Assembly (NCBI RefSeq): GCF_042432825.1 | Contig: NZ_JBHLWN010000008.1 | Span: forward strand, 70,537 to 134,536 | Reading direction: 5' to 3' | Length of the DNA stretch: 64,000 bases | Source: Gordoniibacillus chartarius | GTDB lineage: Bacteria; Bacillota; Bacilli; Paenibacillales; NBRC-103111 | Part shown: piece by piece, positions 25,526-39,552 of the stretch | Position numbering within the stretch: position 1 is the stretch's first letter | Layout: each line of letters starts with the position of its first letter | The notes under the pieces: model-generated | Told to the model about the DNA's origin: nothing | What the model saw: the letters and a program-made list of their open reading frames with translations, nothing else | The model's database searches: none | Program-made: the position numbers and the translations under genes

Positions 25526-25948
25526 ATGGGCAAAAGTATCACTGCGGTAACAAGTATGAATGTAGAGACTCAGCCTCTAGGAAAACGGATTGCTTATTGG
25601 ACAGTCACATTATTACTCGCAGCAGCTGTAATGTTAAGCGGGATCGGGCAGCTGATGCAGCTTGGCGGAAACGTCGAGTTGGTTACGAAGCTTGGCTACC
25701 CCTTATATATCATGGCCATTCTCGGGATTTGGAAAGTGCTTGGAGCGATCGCACTGGTTGTGCCGGGCTTTCCCCGTCTTAAAGAATGGGCTCACGCCGG
25801 TATCTTCTTTCTCATGACCGGTGCGGCTCTATCCCATGCGTTGGCCAACGATTATGGCGATTACGGTTTTTTTGTTCTCCTTCCGCTGGCATATGCCGCG
25901 CTCAATATCGCCTCGTGGGCGCTGCGTCCGACGAACCGCAAACTATAA
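25526..25948 (+). CDS. DoxX-like family membrane protein
   Basis: A 140-residue protein with four membrane helices and the DoxX-like motif set: MLSGIGQLMQLGG in helix 1, LGYPLYIMAILGIWKVLGAIAL in the middle, EWAHAGIFFLMTGAALSHA, then the last helix. GAGGAGG lies seven bases before the ATG; an upstream in-frame start at 25433 lies inside the second operator and is rejected. It is the first gene of an ArsR-regulated operon with an SRPBCC protein. The set DoxX + ArsR + SRPBCC recurs in Bacillales; its biochemical role is unclear. Confidence 0.82.
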   Translation: MGKSITAVTSMNVETQPLGKRIAYWTVTLLLAAAVMLSGIGQLMQLGGNVELVTKLGYPLYIMAILGIWKVLGAIALVVPGFPRLKEWAHAGIFFLMTGAALSHALANDYGDYGFFVLLPLAYAALNIASWALRPTNRKL

Positions 25949-26028
25949 GGAGGTAGGGAAATCAACGGCTGGCCCTTCTACCACCAAGAGATTTCAACTA
26001 CAGAAACTAATATTTTGGAGAAGCTGTT

Positions 26029-26361
26029 ATGAGCGAGAACAACCAGCTGCGGGATGTGTTTGACGCAATTGCAGATCCAACCAGGCGCCAACTGATTCGC
26101 CTGTTAGCCGAAGCAGTGGAGATGCCGCTTCATGAACTAACGGCACAGTTTCCCATGGGCCGCACGGCGGTATCCAAGCATTTGACGATCCTTAAAGAGG
26201 CCGGACTGGTCATGGACCGAAAGGTCGGCAGAGAAACGCGCTTTAGGCTAAACGCCGCTCCGCTTCAAGAAATCCAAGATTGGGTGGGTTTCTACAGCAA
26301 GTTCTGGAGCATGAATATGCTGCGCTTGAACCAACTATTAGAGGAGGAAGAAGAAGAATGA
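26029..26361 (+). CDS. ArsR/SmtB family transcriptional regulator
   Basis: A 110-residue winged-helix repressor. It starts with the family's FDAIADPTRRQLIRLL helix, and the recognition helix is MGRTAVSKHLTILKEAGLV. No CxC metal-binding motif is present, so it is not a metal sensor of the classic type; it resembles the ArsR group linked to SRPBCC/AHSA1 proteins. It overlaps the following gene by four bases. The two inverted repeats in the operon promoter are the likely operators, implying autorepression. Confidence 0.88.
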   Translation: MSENNQLRDVFDAIADPTRRQLIRLLAEAVEMPLHELTAQFPMGRTAVSKHLTILKEAGLVMDRKVGRETRFRLNAAPLQEIQDWVGFYSKFWSMNMLRLNQLLEEEEEE

Positions 26362-26780
26362 GTTTAGCATTATCCTTGGATTTTCAGTACACGACATCGA
26401 TCGAGAAGCTTTGGTCCGCCTTAACCGATTCAAGCAAGCTTGCCAAATGGGTAACCAACATCCAAACCGGCGTGGCGATGGAAAATGATTTCAAGCCCGT
26501 CGTAGGACACCGTTTCCAATTTCGCACGGAGCCTTCCCAATGGTGGAATGGAATTATAGAAGGCGAAGTGCTTGTCGTAGAGGCGCCCAATCGTTTGTCC
26601 TATACCTGGGCCAGCGGCGGAGAGAAGCATACGGTCACCTGGACGCTGCAGGATTTAGGGGACGGGAAGATTAACCTCCATCTCGATCAAACCGGATTCA
26701 CCAATGTTCAAGGACTCGAAGGCGCTAAGTATGGCTGGGGCAAATGGTGCGGCGAGCTTGAGAAGGTGCTGGAACAATAA
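26358..26780 (+). CDS. SRPBCC (AHSA1/START-like) domain protein
   Basis: A 140-residue helix-grip protein. Family features are the N-terminal TTSIEKLWSALTDSSKLAKW, a central WNGIIEGEVLVVEAPNRLSY strand pair, and HTVTWTL followed by a C-terminal helix GWGKWCGELEKVL. The fold has a deep hydrophobic pocket that binds lipids or small ligands; in operons with ArsR repressors the ligand is unknown. It is translationally coupled to the ArsR gene (ATGA overlap). Confidence 0.85.
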   Translation: MSLALSLDFQYTTSIEKLWSALTDSSKLAKWVTNIQTGVAMENDFKPVVGHRFQFRTEPSQWWNGIIEGEVLVVEAPNRLSYTWASGGEKHTVTWTLQDLGDGKINLHLDQTGFTNVQGLEGAKYGWGKWCGELEKVLEQ

Positions 26781-26794
26781 ATACGATTCAACAT

Positions 26795-26825
26795 AAACCG
26801 GCTGCATACCGTATGCAGCCGGTTT
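26795..26825 (+). terminator. Hairpin terminator of the DoxX/ArsR/SRPBCC operon
   Basis: A perfect inverted repeat AAACCGGCTGCATAC/GTATGCAGCCGGTTT lies 15 bases after the stop; the T run is short. Confidence 0.65.
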
Positions 26826-26894
26826 ATGTGATTAGGGCAATCTCACGCCGCTGCGGGTCAAGTTCGGGATATCCGGCTTTCGATGCCCGAACAA

Positions 26895-26903
26895 TGGTAT
26901 AAT
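26895..26903 (+). promoter_or_regulatory. Extended -10 promoter of the UvrA-like gene
   Basis: TGG-TATAAT. Because the -10 box overlaps the ATG at 26902, translation cannot begin there; this supports the downstream GTG as the start. Confidence 0.55.
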
Positions 26904-26946
26904 GTGGATATTGGCAAAATTGAATAAAATCGGAAGGGTGTTACGC

Positions 26947-29202
26947 GTGAGCGCATCGAATCAGGAGTTTATCGTCATCTCCGGTGCAAGGGAAAACAAT
27001 CTCAAGAACGTATCCTTGCGCATTCCGAAGCGGAAGATCACGATCTTCACCGGGGTATCCGGCTCCGGCAAGTCATCGATCGTTTTCGATACGATCGCCA
27101 GTGAATCCCAGCGGCTGCTGAACGAAAACTTCAGTACGTTCGTCCGCAACTTTTTGCCGCGTTTTCCGCAGCCGGATGCAGACGCGATCGAGAACCTGAG
27201 CATGGCTGTCGTCGTAGATCAGAAGCGGCTGGGCGGCGGTTCTCATTCCACCATGGGCACGATTACCGATATTTCTCCCATTCTCCGAATTCTCTTTTCC
27301 CGGATAGGCCAGCCCTACATTGGACCTGCGTACATGTTCTCATTCAACGATCCGAAAGGCATATGTCCCGACTGCAGCGGCATCGGCCGCAGCCTGCGCG
27401 TCGACATGAGCAAGGCGCTGGACATGTCGAAGTCGTTGAATGAAGGAGCCATCATGCTCCCGGACTATGCGGTGAGCGGCTGGGAATGGAACATGATCGT
27501 GCAGTCGGGTTCCTTCGATCTCGACAAGAAGCTGAGCGATTACTCGGATGAAGAGCTGGAGCGGCTGCTGTACGCCAAGGCAAGGAAAGTGGAGATGGAT
27601 TTCGCCGGGAAGGCCATGAATATTACCGTGGAAGGCGTCATCGAGAAGTTCACCAATAAGTACATCAAGCGGGATCTGAAGACGATGTCCGAGCGCACGC
27701 AAAAAGCTGTTGCGCCGTTCATTTCGGAAGGTCCTTGCTCCAGCTGCCACGGCGCTAGACTCAGTCAGGCCGCGCTCAGCTGCAGGATCAATGGACACAA
27801 TATTGCGGAGCTCTCCTCCATGGAGGTCGGACAGCTGATCCGCGTCATTCGGGAGATCGACGACCCGACCGCAGCGCCGGTCGTGGGGTCGCTGACGGAG
27901 CGGCTGCAGCATCTCGTGGATATCGGACTCGACTACTTGACGCTGGACCGTGAGACGGATACGTTGTCCGGCGGCGAGTCGCAGCGCGTCAAGATGGTGA
28001 AGCATCTAAGCGGCAGTCTGGTGGATGTCACTTACATTTTCGACGAGCCGAGCGTCGGCTTGCACCCCCGCGATGTACACCGGTTAAACGGATTGCTCCA
28101 GAAGCTGCGCGACAAAGGCAATACAGTCATTGTCGTCGAGCATGATCCCGACGTAATTAAGGTGGCGGATCATATCGTCGATGTCGGTCCGCACGCCGGC
28201 AGCCGCGGCGGTACCATCGTGTATGAAGGAAGCTTCCAAGGCCTGCTGGAGTCGGGCACACTGACAGGCACCCATATGAAGCGGCCGCTCCAGCTGAAGC
28301 AAGATTGCAGGCAGCCATCCGGCAAGCTGTCCGTCAAGGATGCTACGCTGCATAACCTGCGGAACGTGAGTGTAGATATTCCAACCGGAGTACTGACCGT
28401 AGTGACGGGGGTCGCCGGCTCAGGCAAAAGTACGCTGATCAACGAAGTATTCCTCAGCCAGCATCCGGATGCGATCGTCATCGACCAATCGGCGGTAGGC
28501 GTATCAACACGCTCGAATCCCGCGACATACACGGGAATTATGGACGACGTGCGCAAGGCGTTTGCTTCCGCGAACAAGGTGAACCAGGGCTTGTTCAGCT
28601 TCAACTCCAAGGGCGCATGCGAGAATTGCCAAGGGCTGGGCGTTGTGTATACCGACCTTGCTTTCCTCGACAGCGTGAAGCTGCCGTGCGAGGTATGCGG
28701 AGGCAGACGGTTCAAGGAAGAGGTGCTCGCGTACAAGCTGAACGGCAAGTCTATTGCCGAAGTGCTGGAGATGACGGTGGAGCAGGCATTGGAATTTTTC
28801 CAGCTAAAAGAGGTGGTGCGCAAGCTCCAGGCGATGCGTGATGTGGGACTGAACTATATTACGCTCGGCCAGCCGCTCAGCACGCTTTCCGGCGGGGAAT
28901 GCCAGCGCATCAAGCTGGCAAGCGAGCTGCATAAGAAAGGCAGCATCTACGTGATGGACGAGCCGACGACCGGACTCCATATGTCGGACATCGGCCATCT
29001 TCTCGGGATCATGAACCGGCTCGTTGATGCCGGGAATACGGTGATTGTTATCGAGCACAACCTCGAAGTGATCAGTCAAGCGGATTGGATCATCGATATG
29101 GGACCGGACGGAGGCTCCAAGGGCGGCAATGTCGTATTCGAGGGCACACCGGCGCAGATTATCCATGCGAAACAGTCAATCACGGGAAAATACTTGGTTT
29201 AA
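26947..29202 (+). CDS. Short UvrA-like ABC protein lacking the UvrB-binding region
   Basis: About 751 residues from the GTG at 26947, with GGAAGGG upstream; the promoter -10 rules out the longer start. Two ABC ATPase halves: Walker A GVSGSGKSS, signature LSGGESQR, then GVAGSGKST and LSGGECQR. Zinc-type Cys pairs CPDCSG, CSSCHG, CENCQG and CEVCGG are present. Compared with the 961-residue UvrA encoded nearby, about 130 residues after 'RIGQP' are missing; these include the UvrB-binding domain and the first Cys pair of zinc module 1. Related short proteins (DrrC-like, UvrA2-like) are linked to resistance against DNA-binding drugs rather than to UvrBC repair. It converges with the canonical uvrA. 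Confidence 0.85.
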   Translation: MSASNQEFIVISGARENNLKNVSLRIPKRKITIFTGVSGSGKSSIVFDTIASESQRLLNENFSTFVRNFLPRFPQPDADAIENLSMAVVVDQKRLGGGSHSTMGTITDISPILRILFSRIGQPYIGPAYMFSFNDPKGICPDCSGIGRSLRVDMSKALDMSKSLNEGAIMLPDYAVSGWEWNMIVQSGSFDLDKKLSDYSDEELERLLYAKARKVEMDFAGKAMNITVEGVIEKFTNKYIKRDLKTMSERTQKAVAPFISEGPCSSCHGARLSQAALSCRINGHNIAELSSMEVGQLIRVIREIDDPTAAPVVGSLTERLQHLVDIGLDYLTLDRETDTLSGGESQRVKMVKHLSGSLVDVTYIFDEPSVGLHPRDVHRLNGLLQKLRDKGNTVIVVEHDPDVIKVADHIVDVGPHAGSRGGTIVYEGSFQGLLESGTLTGTHMKRPLQLKQDCRQPSGKLSVKDATLHNLRNVSVDIPTGVLTVVTGVAGSGKSTLINEVFLSQHPDAIVIDQSAVGVSTRSNPATYTGIMDDVRKAFASANKVNQGLFSFNSKGACENCQGLGVVYTDLAFLDSVKLPCEVCGGRRFKEEVLAYKLNGKSIAEVLEMTVEQALEFFQLKEVVRKLQAMRDVGLNYITLGQPLSTLSGGECQRIKLASELHKKGSIYVMDEPTTGLHMSDIGHLLGIMNRLVDAGNTVIVIEHNLEVISQADWIIDMGPDGGSKGGNVVFEGTPAQIIHAKQSITGKYLV

Positions 29203-29266
29203 TGCATAGGAACAAAGCCCCCCGCAGATCCACACAAATAGCACAGAATTTCCTGGCTATATTACA

Positions 29267-29314
29267 ACAAAAAGCCTCACTGGAGGAGCCGCAATCGCGC
29301 TCCTCAGCGAGGCT
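29267..29314 (-). terminator. Rho-independent terminator of uvrBA
   Basis: On the minus strand AGCCTCGCTGAGGAGC pairs with GCTCCTCCAGTGAGGCT around a short loop, followed by TTTTT. Confidence 0.8.
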
Positions 29315-29326
29315 ATTCGCCTTGTG

Positions 29327-32212
<2,886 letters not shown>

Positions 32213-32274
32213 GGTCTAACCTACTCTCTTTAGGGAAAATGGTACTTTCGCACAGCAGCGGCAGCTCCGCCGCC

Positions 32275-34272
<1,998 letters not shown>

Positions 34273-34383
34273 TCCTCAACCCCCAAATATTGTTGGTTTC
34301 CTACGAAATCTATAAACTTTCCCTTCCATTCGACCGATACTAGAAGAGAGTGTGTGCAGGATGTGTCAAATTATGCTGCAAAT

Positions 34384-34432
34384 AAGAATGTTTGTTCTTA
34401 TTCATTATAAACTCTTTCATGGTACCTTGCAA
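34384..34432 (-). promoter_or_regulatory. uvrB promoter with a LexA/DinR (SOS) box
   Basis: On the minus strand TTGCAA (34427-34432), 17 bases, TATAAT (34404-34409), then immediately the box GAAC-AAAC-ATTC (34386-34397), one mismatch from the Bacillus consensus GAAC-N4-GTTC. It lies at the expected transcript start. Confidence 0.72.
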
Positions 34433-34532
34433 ACGGTCAAACTTACCTGATTCCCGCACCCAAGAGCATCTTTCAGCCGGTGAGTTCGGTTCATGAGCCC
34501 TTTACATCAATATCAACGGGAGTGGTAAAGTC

Positions 34533-35321
34533 GTGGATTTAACTACAATTTTGGGCATTGTCTTAGGGATTGCCGCTTTAGTTATCGGGTACATGTGGGA
34601 CGGCGGCCATCTGGAGTCTCTGATCGTTCCGAGCGCCATGCTGATCGTATTCGGAGGAACGTTCGGCGCGACAGCCGTCGGTTTCCCCGCCTCCGTATTA
34701 AGGGATATTCCTAAAGCTCTCAATATTGCATTCCGACAGAAGAAGCGTGACCCCGGCATCGTCATCGAAGAGATCGTCGACATGGCGACGGTCGCCCGCC
34801 GCGAAGGCGTTCTCGCTCTCGAGCAGCGCGCTCAGGAGCATACGAACCCGTTTCTCAAGGACGGCCTCATGATGGTTGTGGACGGCACCGACCCGGAGCT
34901 CACCCGCCAAATTCTCGAGCTGGAGATGGATGCGGTCGAGCATAAGAACGAGAATTATGCCAAAGTGTTCGAAGCCGCCGGCGGCTACGCCCCGACGATG
35001 GGGATTATCGGTACGGTCATGGGCCTCATTCACGTTCTCGGAAATCTATCCGACCCTAACTCGCTCGGGCCCGCCATCGCCGTTGCGTTCACCGCCACGC
35101 TGTACGGCGTCATGAGCGCCAACATGGTCTATTTGCCGATTGCCGGCAAAATTAAGTTCCGAACGAAGGAAACGATCTCCGAGATGGAATTGATGCTGGA
35201 AGGCATTCTGGCTCTCCAGGCCGGCGAAAATCCGCAGCTGATCAAGAAGAAGCTGACCTCCTTCCTGCACGATAAAACGATTGTCAAAGAGGAGGGCGGC
35301 CGCAATGGCGAGGAGGGCTAA
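34533..35321 (+). CDS. motA: Flagellar motor stator protein MotA
   Basis: A 262-residue protein with four membrane helices: two near the N-terminus (residues about 4-20 and 30-50) and two near 145-200. The cytosolic loop between them carries the charged residues that contact FliG. PTMGIIGTVMGLIHVLGNL and the following helix match the MotA/PomA family. With MotB it forms the ion-driven stator. The start is a GTG with GGGAG upstream. MotB starts inside its last codons. Whether H+ or Na+ drives it cannot be decided safely here. Confidence 0.93.
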   Translation: MDLTTILGIVLGIAALVIGYMWDGGHLESLIVPSAMLIVFGGTFGATAVGFPASVLRDIPKALNIAFRQKKRDPGIVIEEIVDMATVARREGVLALEQRAQEHTNPFLKDGLMMVVDGTDPELTRQILELEMDAVEHKNENYAKVFEAAGGYAPTMGIIGTVMGLIHVLGNLSDPNSLGPAIAVAFTATLYGVMSANMVYLPIAGKIKFRTKETISEMELMLEGILALQAGENPQLIKKKLTSFLHDKTIVKEEGGRNGEEG

Positions 35322-36102
35322 ACAGCAGCCGCCGGAAAATCATGAACGCTGGCTGATCACGTATGCCGACTTAATTACGCTGCTGCTCGTATTTTTCGTC
35401 ATCATGTACGCGATGAGCAAAATCGATGTAGCCAAATATACCGTTCTGGCCCAAGCGCTGAACTTCCAGTTCCAGAAAGCCGACAGCGTCATGCCGAACG
35501 GCGAGGGCGTTATGGGCCAGGTCGGGAAGACGACCGCCGACGCCGACCAGAACAAGGCAAACCCGGACGCCGATAACTCCAAGACGGGGCTTACCGACTC
35601 GGATCAAACGAAGCAAAGTCAAGCGGAGCAAGCACGGAAAGAACAAGAGCTGCAGGAGCTGCTGAAGCAGCTGCAAGCTTATATCGGACAAAATCAGCTT
35701 GAATCCCAGCTTAAAGCCGAGAATACGGAGCGCGGCATCGCCATCACGCTGAACGACCTGCTCCTGTTCGACCTCGGCAAAGCTGACCTGAAGCCGGCGG
35801 CGACACCGGTTCTCGATAAGCTGGCGGCGTTCATCTCCACCGTAAACGCGAAGATCTCCATTGAAGGCCATACGGATAATTTGCCGCTGGCTACCGGCAA
35901 CCCGCTGATCGACAACTGGGGATTATCGAATGCCCGCTCTTTGTCGGTACTGCGCCATTTTATCTATAACGCCAACATTGACGGCAACAAGCTCGTCTCT
36001 ACGGGGTACGCCGACACGAAGCCGGTCGCACCGAACGACAGCAACGAGAACAGGCAGAAGAACCGCAGAGTCGAAATCGTCGTACTTCGCCGCGAATCAT
36101 AA
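35305..36102 (+). CDS. motB: Flagellar motor stator protein MotB
   Basis: 265 residues from the ATG with GAGGAGGG upstream, overlapping motA by 17 bases. A short cytosolic N-terminus is followed by one membrane helix with the ion-carrying Asp22 (TYADLITLLLVFFVIMYAMS). A Gln/Lys/Asp-rich linker (about residues 60-130) leads to an OmpA-like peptidoglycan-binding domain (FDLGKADLKPAA, ISIEGHTDNLP, NARSLSVLRHF, NRRVEIVVL). It anchors the stator to the wall. Confidence 0.93.
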   Translation: MARRAKQQPPENHERWLITYADLITLLLVFFVIMYAMSKIDVAKYTVLAQALNFQFQKADSVMPNGEGVMGQVGKTTADADQNKANPDADNSKTGLTDSDQTKQSQAEQARKEQELQELLKQLQAYIGQNQLESQLKAENTERGIAITLNDLLLFDLGKADLKPAATPVLDKLAAFISTVNAKISIEGHTDNLPLATGNPLIDNWGLSNARSLSVLRHFIYNANIDGNKLVSTGYADTKPVAPNDSNENRQKNRRVEIVVLRRES

Positions 36103-36106
36103 GTGC

Positions 36107-36136
36107 AGGCACTCCGTTCATCGGGGTGCCTTTTTC
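36107..36136 (+). terminator. Rho-independent terminator of motAB
   Basis: GGCACTCC/GGGGTGCC stem followed by five T, a few bases after the motB stop. Confidence 0.8.
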
Positions 36137-36258
36137 CTATCCGCGCAAGTATTACGGAACGAAAACTTGCGCAATTGCGCAACAAGTTTGCGCACAATCC
36201 AACCATGCCTCGATTTATAATAAAAGTATAATATTGGCAAAGAGAGAGGCGTTCTTCC

Positions 36259-36411
36259 ATGAATACTCCTTCGATTCACATTACGAACGATTGTATTAAA
36301 GAAGCGATCTGCGAGCAAATCCGCCAAATCCCGTCGCCGCAAGAGGAATGCATCCGCTCCTCGTGGCAGAAGGTTTCGCAAATTCTCACCCACCCTTCAA
36401 AAGTTCAGTAG
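36259..36411 (+). CDS. Possible 50-residue small protein
   Basis: MNTPSIHITN... ends with SKVQ; it contains two Cys and a basic, amphipathic middle. A GAGAGAGG site precedes the ATG by about 9 bases, and TATAAT-like boxes lie at 36216 and 36227. Just upstream is a cluster of TTGCGCA motifs with a TTGCGCAATTGCGCAA palindrome. I do not recognise a family. The frame, ribosome binding site and promoter make it plausible. Confidence 0.42.
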   Translation: MNTPSIHITNDCIKEAICEQIRQIPSPQEECIRSSWQKVSQILTHPSKVQ

Positions 36412-36529
36412 GAAGCCTTAAACAGAAACATGCCCGGGAAGTCCTCCACGTTGCAAACGCAGCCCTTCCTTCCGCAGCATACTGCGGCTCGTCCAATCTA
36501 ACTTCCAAGTCCAAAATATGACCAATAAG

Positions 36530-36563
36530 AAAAACCTCTCCCGATCATTGAATCAGGAAAGGT
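36530..36563 (-). terminator. Terminator overlapping the end of minJ
   Basis: On the minus strand ACCTTTCCTGAT pairs with ATCGGGAGAGGT, followed by TTTTTC; the hairpin covers the stop codon. Confidence 0.7.
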
Positions 36564-37863
36564 CTTTCGTGCTGTCCGCCTCCGGCAGTACGCTCGCCGG
36601 ATTGCGAACGAGACCGGCGATGCCGCGCCCGATCATGCCGATCAGGCTCGGCTCCTTCGTCTCGATATAGTACATCGCTTGTTCATCCGGAGCCAGGATC
36701 AAGCCCAGCTGATGATGATCGCCTGCATAGAGCGGCCGGCTGACGAATTTCAGCTCGCCTTGCAGATTGATGACCTCCAGCTTGCTAAAGGCTGCGTTCA
36801 GCTGCAGCGCCTGGTGCAAATCGGCACGGCGGCGAACCGGCATTCCGTTGACCTTGTGAATGATTTCCCCGGGCGCAATGCCTAGCTCCGCCGCCGTCGA
36901 ATTCGGAATTACGGCGAGTACGCGCAGGCCCTTATCCGAATGCACGTAGAACGGGCTCTGCTTCTCTTCTATCCAGCGGCTGTATGCGATCAGCGCTTCA
37001 TGCAGCGCGATCGTCAGCAAGGAGGCGAAGAACGCCAGCGGGCTCCAATAATGAACAGCCACGGCGAGCAATAAGACGGCTACCCCATAACCAACAAGCC
37101 AAACGGAACTCCGGCGGACTTTGTTCTGCGGCAGCGCGCTGACCGTCAGCTCCGTAAATCCGATCATGAACGGCAGAGCGATGACCGACCAGCCTAACGC
37201 CCATCCGCCGTCAAACAGCGTCGTCCATGGCAGCGCCGCGGTACTGCCCCCGGCAGCCGGCACAATGAGCAGCAGCGGAACCGGCCAGAAGCCCTGCAGC
37301 TGGTAGCCGCCGATGATTTTGCCGCGCTTGCCTTCATAAAACATCGGCGTCGCCATTCTGGTGCCCTGGGTGCGAATCAACGCCGCTTCAAAGACGTGCA
37401 GCACACCGACGATCGCGAGCAGCATAGCTGCGTCCGTCTGCCGAAGCGCGTCGACAACCGCCCCAAGCTCTCCCCCCGGCACCGATACCGGCAGCAGCCT
37501 CGCCACCGCCCCCAGCATGCCGATGATCCCCGCCGAGTACGCCATACACATATAACGCACCCGGAACAGCATAAGAACGATGGACACGCCCCAGAGCAGC
37601 CATATCGTCTCCTGTGCGATCGATACGCCCAGCAGCGCGAACGAGAGCGAGGCGGCAATTCCGCCCGCCGCACCCCACAGCGCCGCCCGTCCGGTCTCAC
37701 CCAGAAGCGAATGGAGCCGTACAGAGAACAGCCTGCGTTCCAGCTTAATCTGTCTTCGATATTGTAAAACGACGAGAACGATCCCAACGTAGTAAAACGG
37801 ATTGATCAATAGTTGTACCGCCGCCGTCAGCAGCCGAACCGGCAGTTCCGTCAGTCCATCCAT
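36553..37863 (-). CDS. minJ: MinJ-like division-site topology protein with PDZ domain
   Basis: A 436-residue protein with about seven or eight membrane helices followed by a C-terminal PDZ domain (residues about 310-395, with VLAVIPNSTAAELGIAPGEI as the ligand-groove segment). B. subtilis MinJ has the same layout (about 397 residues) and links DivIVA to MinD at the poles and septum. Its gene there also sits beside ctpB and ftsEX, exactly as here, so I assign it on domain plus synteny grounds. Overall similarity cannot be measured without a search. Confidence 0.75.
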   Translation of the reverse strand: MDGLTELPVRLLTAAVQLLINPFYYVGIVLVVLQYRRQIKLERRLFSVRLHSLLGETGRAALWGAAGGIAASLSFALLGVSIAQETIWLLWGVSIVLMLFRVRYMCMAYSAGIIGMLGAVARLLPVSVPGGELGAVVDALRQTDAAMLLAIVGVLHVFEAALIRTQGTRMATPMFYEGKRGKIIGGYQLQGFWPVPLLLIVPAAGGSTAALPWTTLFDGGWALGWSVIALPFMIGFTELTVSALPQNKVRRSSVWLVGYGVAVLLLAVAVHYWSPLAFFASLLTIALHEALIAYSRWIEEKQSPFYVHSDKGLRVLAVIPNSTAAELGIAPGEIIHKVNGMPVRRRADLHQALQLNAAFSKLEVINLQGELKFVSRPLYAGDHHQLGLILAPDEQAMYYIETKEPSLIGMIGRGIAGLVRNPASVLPEADSTKDLS

Positions 37864-38009
37864 GAGCTACGGTCTCCTCCGCGATAAGTCGATTCCAAAC
37901 AGCAAAAATAGGGAGGCTGACAACGTCCCTCAGCCATCCCTATATGCATTCGACGCCGGGCCATCTTTTCCTGCCCTGCTGCAGAGGCCAATATTGCCCT
38001 GCCCTGCTG

Positions 38010-39476
38010 TTATTTGTTTATCGCGTTCTGCATCTCCCGTACAGCGGCCTTCAGCTGCAGATCGTTGTTCGGATCCCTGATCGCGGCGATGATGGCACTC
38101 TCGAGCTTCTCCGCCGTATTCGCATCCACTTCGCCGTTCACCGGCAGGTCGTTGCCGCGCTGGAACGTGCGTACGGCGTTCGCCGTTTTCTCGCTGAAGT
38201 AGCCGTCCGTCCGGTCCACCGGAAGCCCCAGGCCCTTCAGCATGATTTGAAGATTTTTCACATCATCGTTGTTCATATCGTACTTCAGTACCGTCTTCTT
38301 GCTTAGCGGCGCAACCTTGAAGAATTCCGGCTGCTCGACGGCCAGATCCGGCTCGATGCCCTTCTTGTGAATCCAGTTGCCGTTCGGCGTCAGCCATTTG
38401 TAGACGGTCATCTTGATGTTGCTGCCGTCGCCCATTTCCTCCTCGAACGTCACCTGTACCGTTCCTTTGCCGTACGTCGTCTCGCCGATCAGCTTGGCAC
38501 CGACGGCTTCCTTGAGGGCGCCGGCGAGAATCTCGGAGGCGGAGGCGCTGCCTTTGTTCGTCAGTACGACCACCGGGTAATTCTTCGAACCGCCTTCCGA
38601 CAGCGTCGGCTCGCGGCGGCCGGCCCGGTCCTCCACCTGAACGATCGGCTTGCCCTTCGGCACGAACGGCTCCACAATATCGACGACGACGTTGAGCAGA
38701 CCGCCCGGATCGTTGCGCACGTCGATGATCAGACCTTTCATGCCCTTCGACTCCAGCGTCTTCAGCTCTTCCGCGAAGCGCTTCGCCGTATTGGCAGAGA
38801 ACTGGCGGATTTCGATTTTGCCGACGCCGTTCTCCAGCATTTCCCCGAACACAGTCTCCACGTCAATATTGTCGCGGACGACAATGACCTCGATCGGCTC
38901 GTTCACGCCCGAACGCAGAATGGACAGCTTCGCTTGGGTGCCTTTGGGACCGCGGATTTTGCTGACGGCCTGATTCAGGGTCAGCCCGTCCAGCTTCTCG
39001 CCGTTAACGGAAAGAATCACGTCATGGGCATGTACGCCCGCTTTCTCTGCGGGTGACCCTTTGATCGGCGAAACGACGACGACTTTCCCCTCTTCGACCG
39101 ACACCTCGGCGCCGATGCCCTGGAACTTGGACGTGATGCTCTCGTCGAACTGAGCCGCTTCCTTCTGGTCCATGTACACCGTGAACGGATCGTCCAGCGC
39201 CTCCAGCATGCCGTTGATGGCGCCGTTGACGATTTTGTCATGGTCGACTTTATCCAGGTACTTGTTCTCCACAAGGCCGTAAGTCGTAGCGATCTTCTGC
39301 AGATCTTTCTCCGTGAGGCCTGTCGCTGACGACTTGATATTCACCGCCGCTGCGTTGGCCGCAATGCCCTTGGCGCTGGTCACCAGCGAGGGGCTTGCAA
39401 TCGTAAGCGTCAGCAGGCTGCTTGCGAACATCGCGAGGACGATGAATGCAATGACCGTTCTTCCTTTGAACAGCAC
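38010..39476 (-). CDS. ctpB: Carboxyl-terminal processing serine protease (S41, CtpA/CtpB type)
   Basis: A 488-residue secreted or membrane-anchored protease. N-terminal signal anchor (about residues 7-27), PDZ domain around residues 110-190 (GIGAEVSVEEG...GSPAEKAGVHAHD), the S41 catalytic domain with nucleophile Ser in NKGSASASEI and general-base Lys in TYGKGTVQ, and a C-terminal PG_binding_1 repeat (about 400-460). In B. subtilis CtpB cleaves the SpoIVFA regulator during sporulation; CtpA is a paralogue. The position next to minJ and ftsEX matches ctpB. The start is a GTG with AGGTGG upstream. Confidence 0.9.
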   Translation of the reverse strand: MLFKGRTVIAFIVLAMFASSLLTLTIASPSLVTSAKGIAANAAAVNIKSSATGLTEKDLQKIATTYGLVENKYLDKVDHDKIVNGAINGMLEALDDPFTVYMDQKEAAQFDESITSKFQGIGAEVSVEEGKVVVVSPIKGSPAEKAGVHAHDVILSVNGEKLDGLTLNQAVSKIRGPKGTQAKLSILRSGVNEPIEVIVVRDNIDVETVFGEMLENGVGKIEIRQFSANTAKRFAEELKTLESKGMKGLIIDVRNDPGGLLNVVVDIVEPFVPKGKPIVQVEDRAGRREPTLSEGGSKNYPVVVLTNKGSASASEILAGALKEAVGAKLIGETTYGKGTVQVTFEEEMGDGSNIKMTVYKWLTPNGNWIHKKGIEPDLAVEQPEFFKVAPLSKKTVLKYDMNNDDVKNLQIMLKGLGLPVDRTDGYFSEKTANAVRTFQRGNDLPVNGEVDANTAEKLESAIIAAIRDPNNDLQLKAAVREMQNAINK

Positions 39477-39552
39477 GTGTAGGACACCACCTTTATCTGT
39501 CCCTTGTCATGGGACTCGTCCTTGTAGTATATGTCATTGCAGGCTGAAATTA

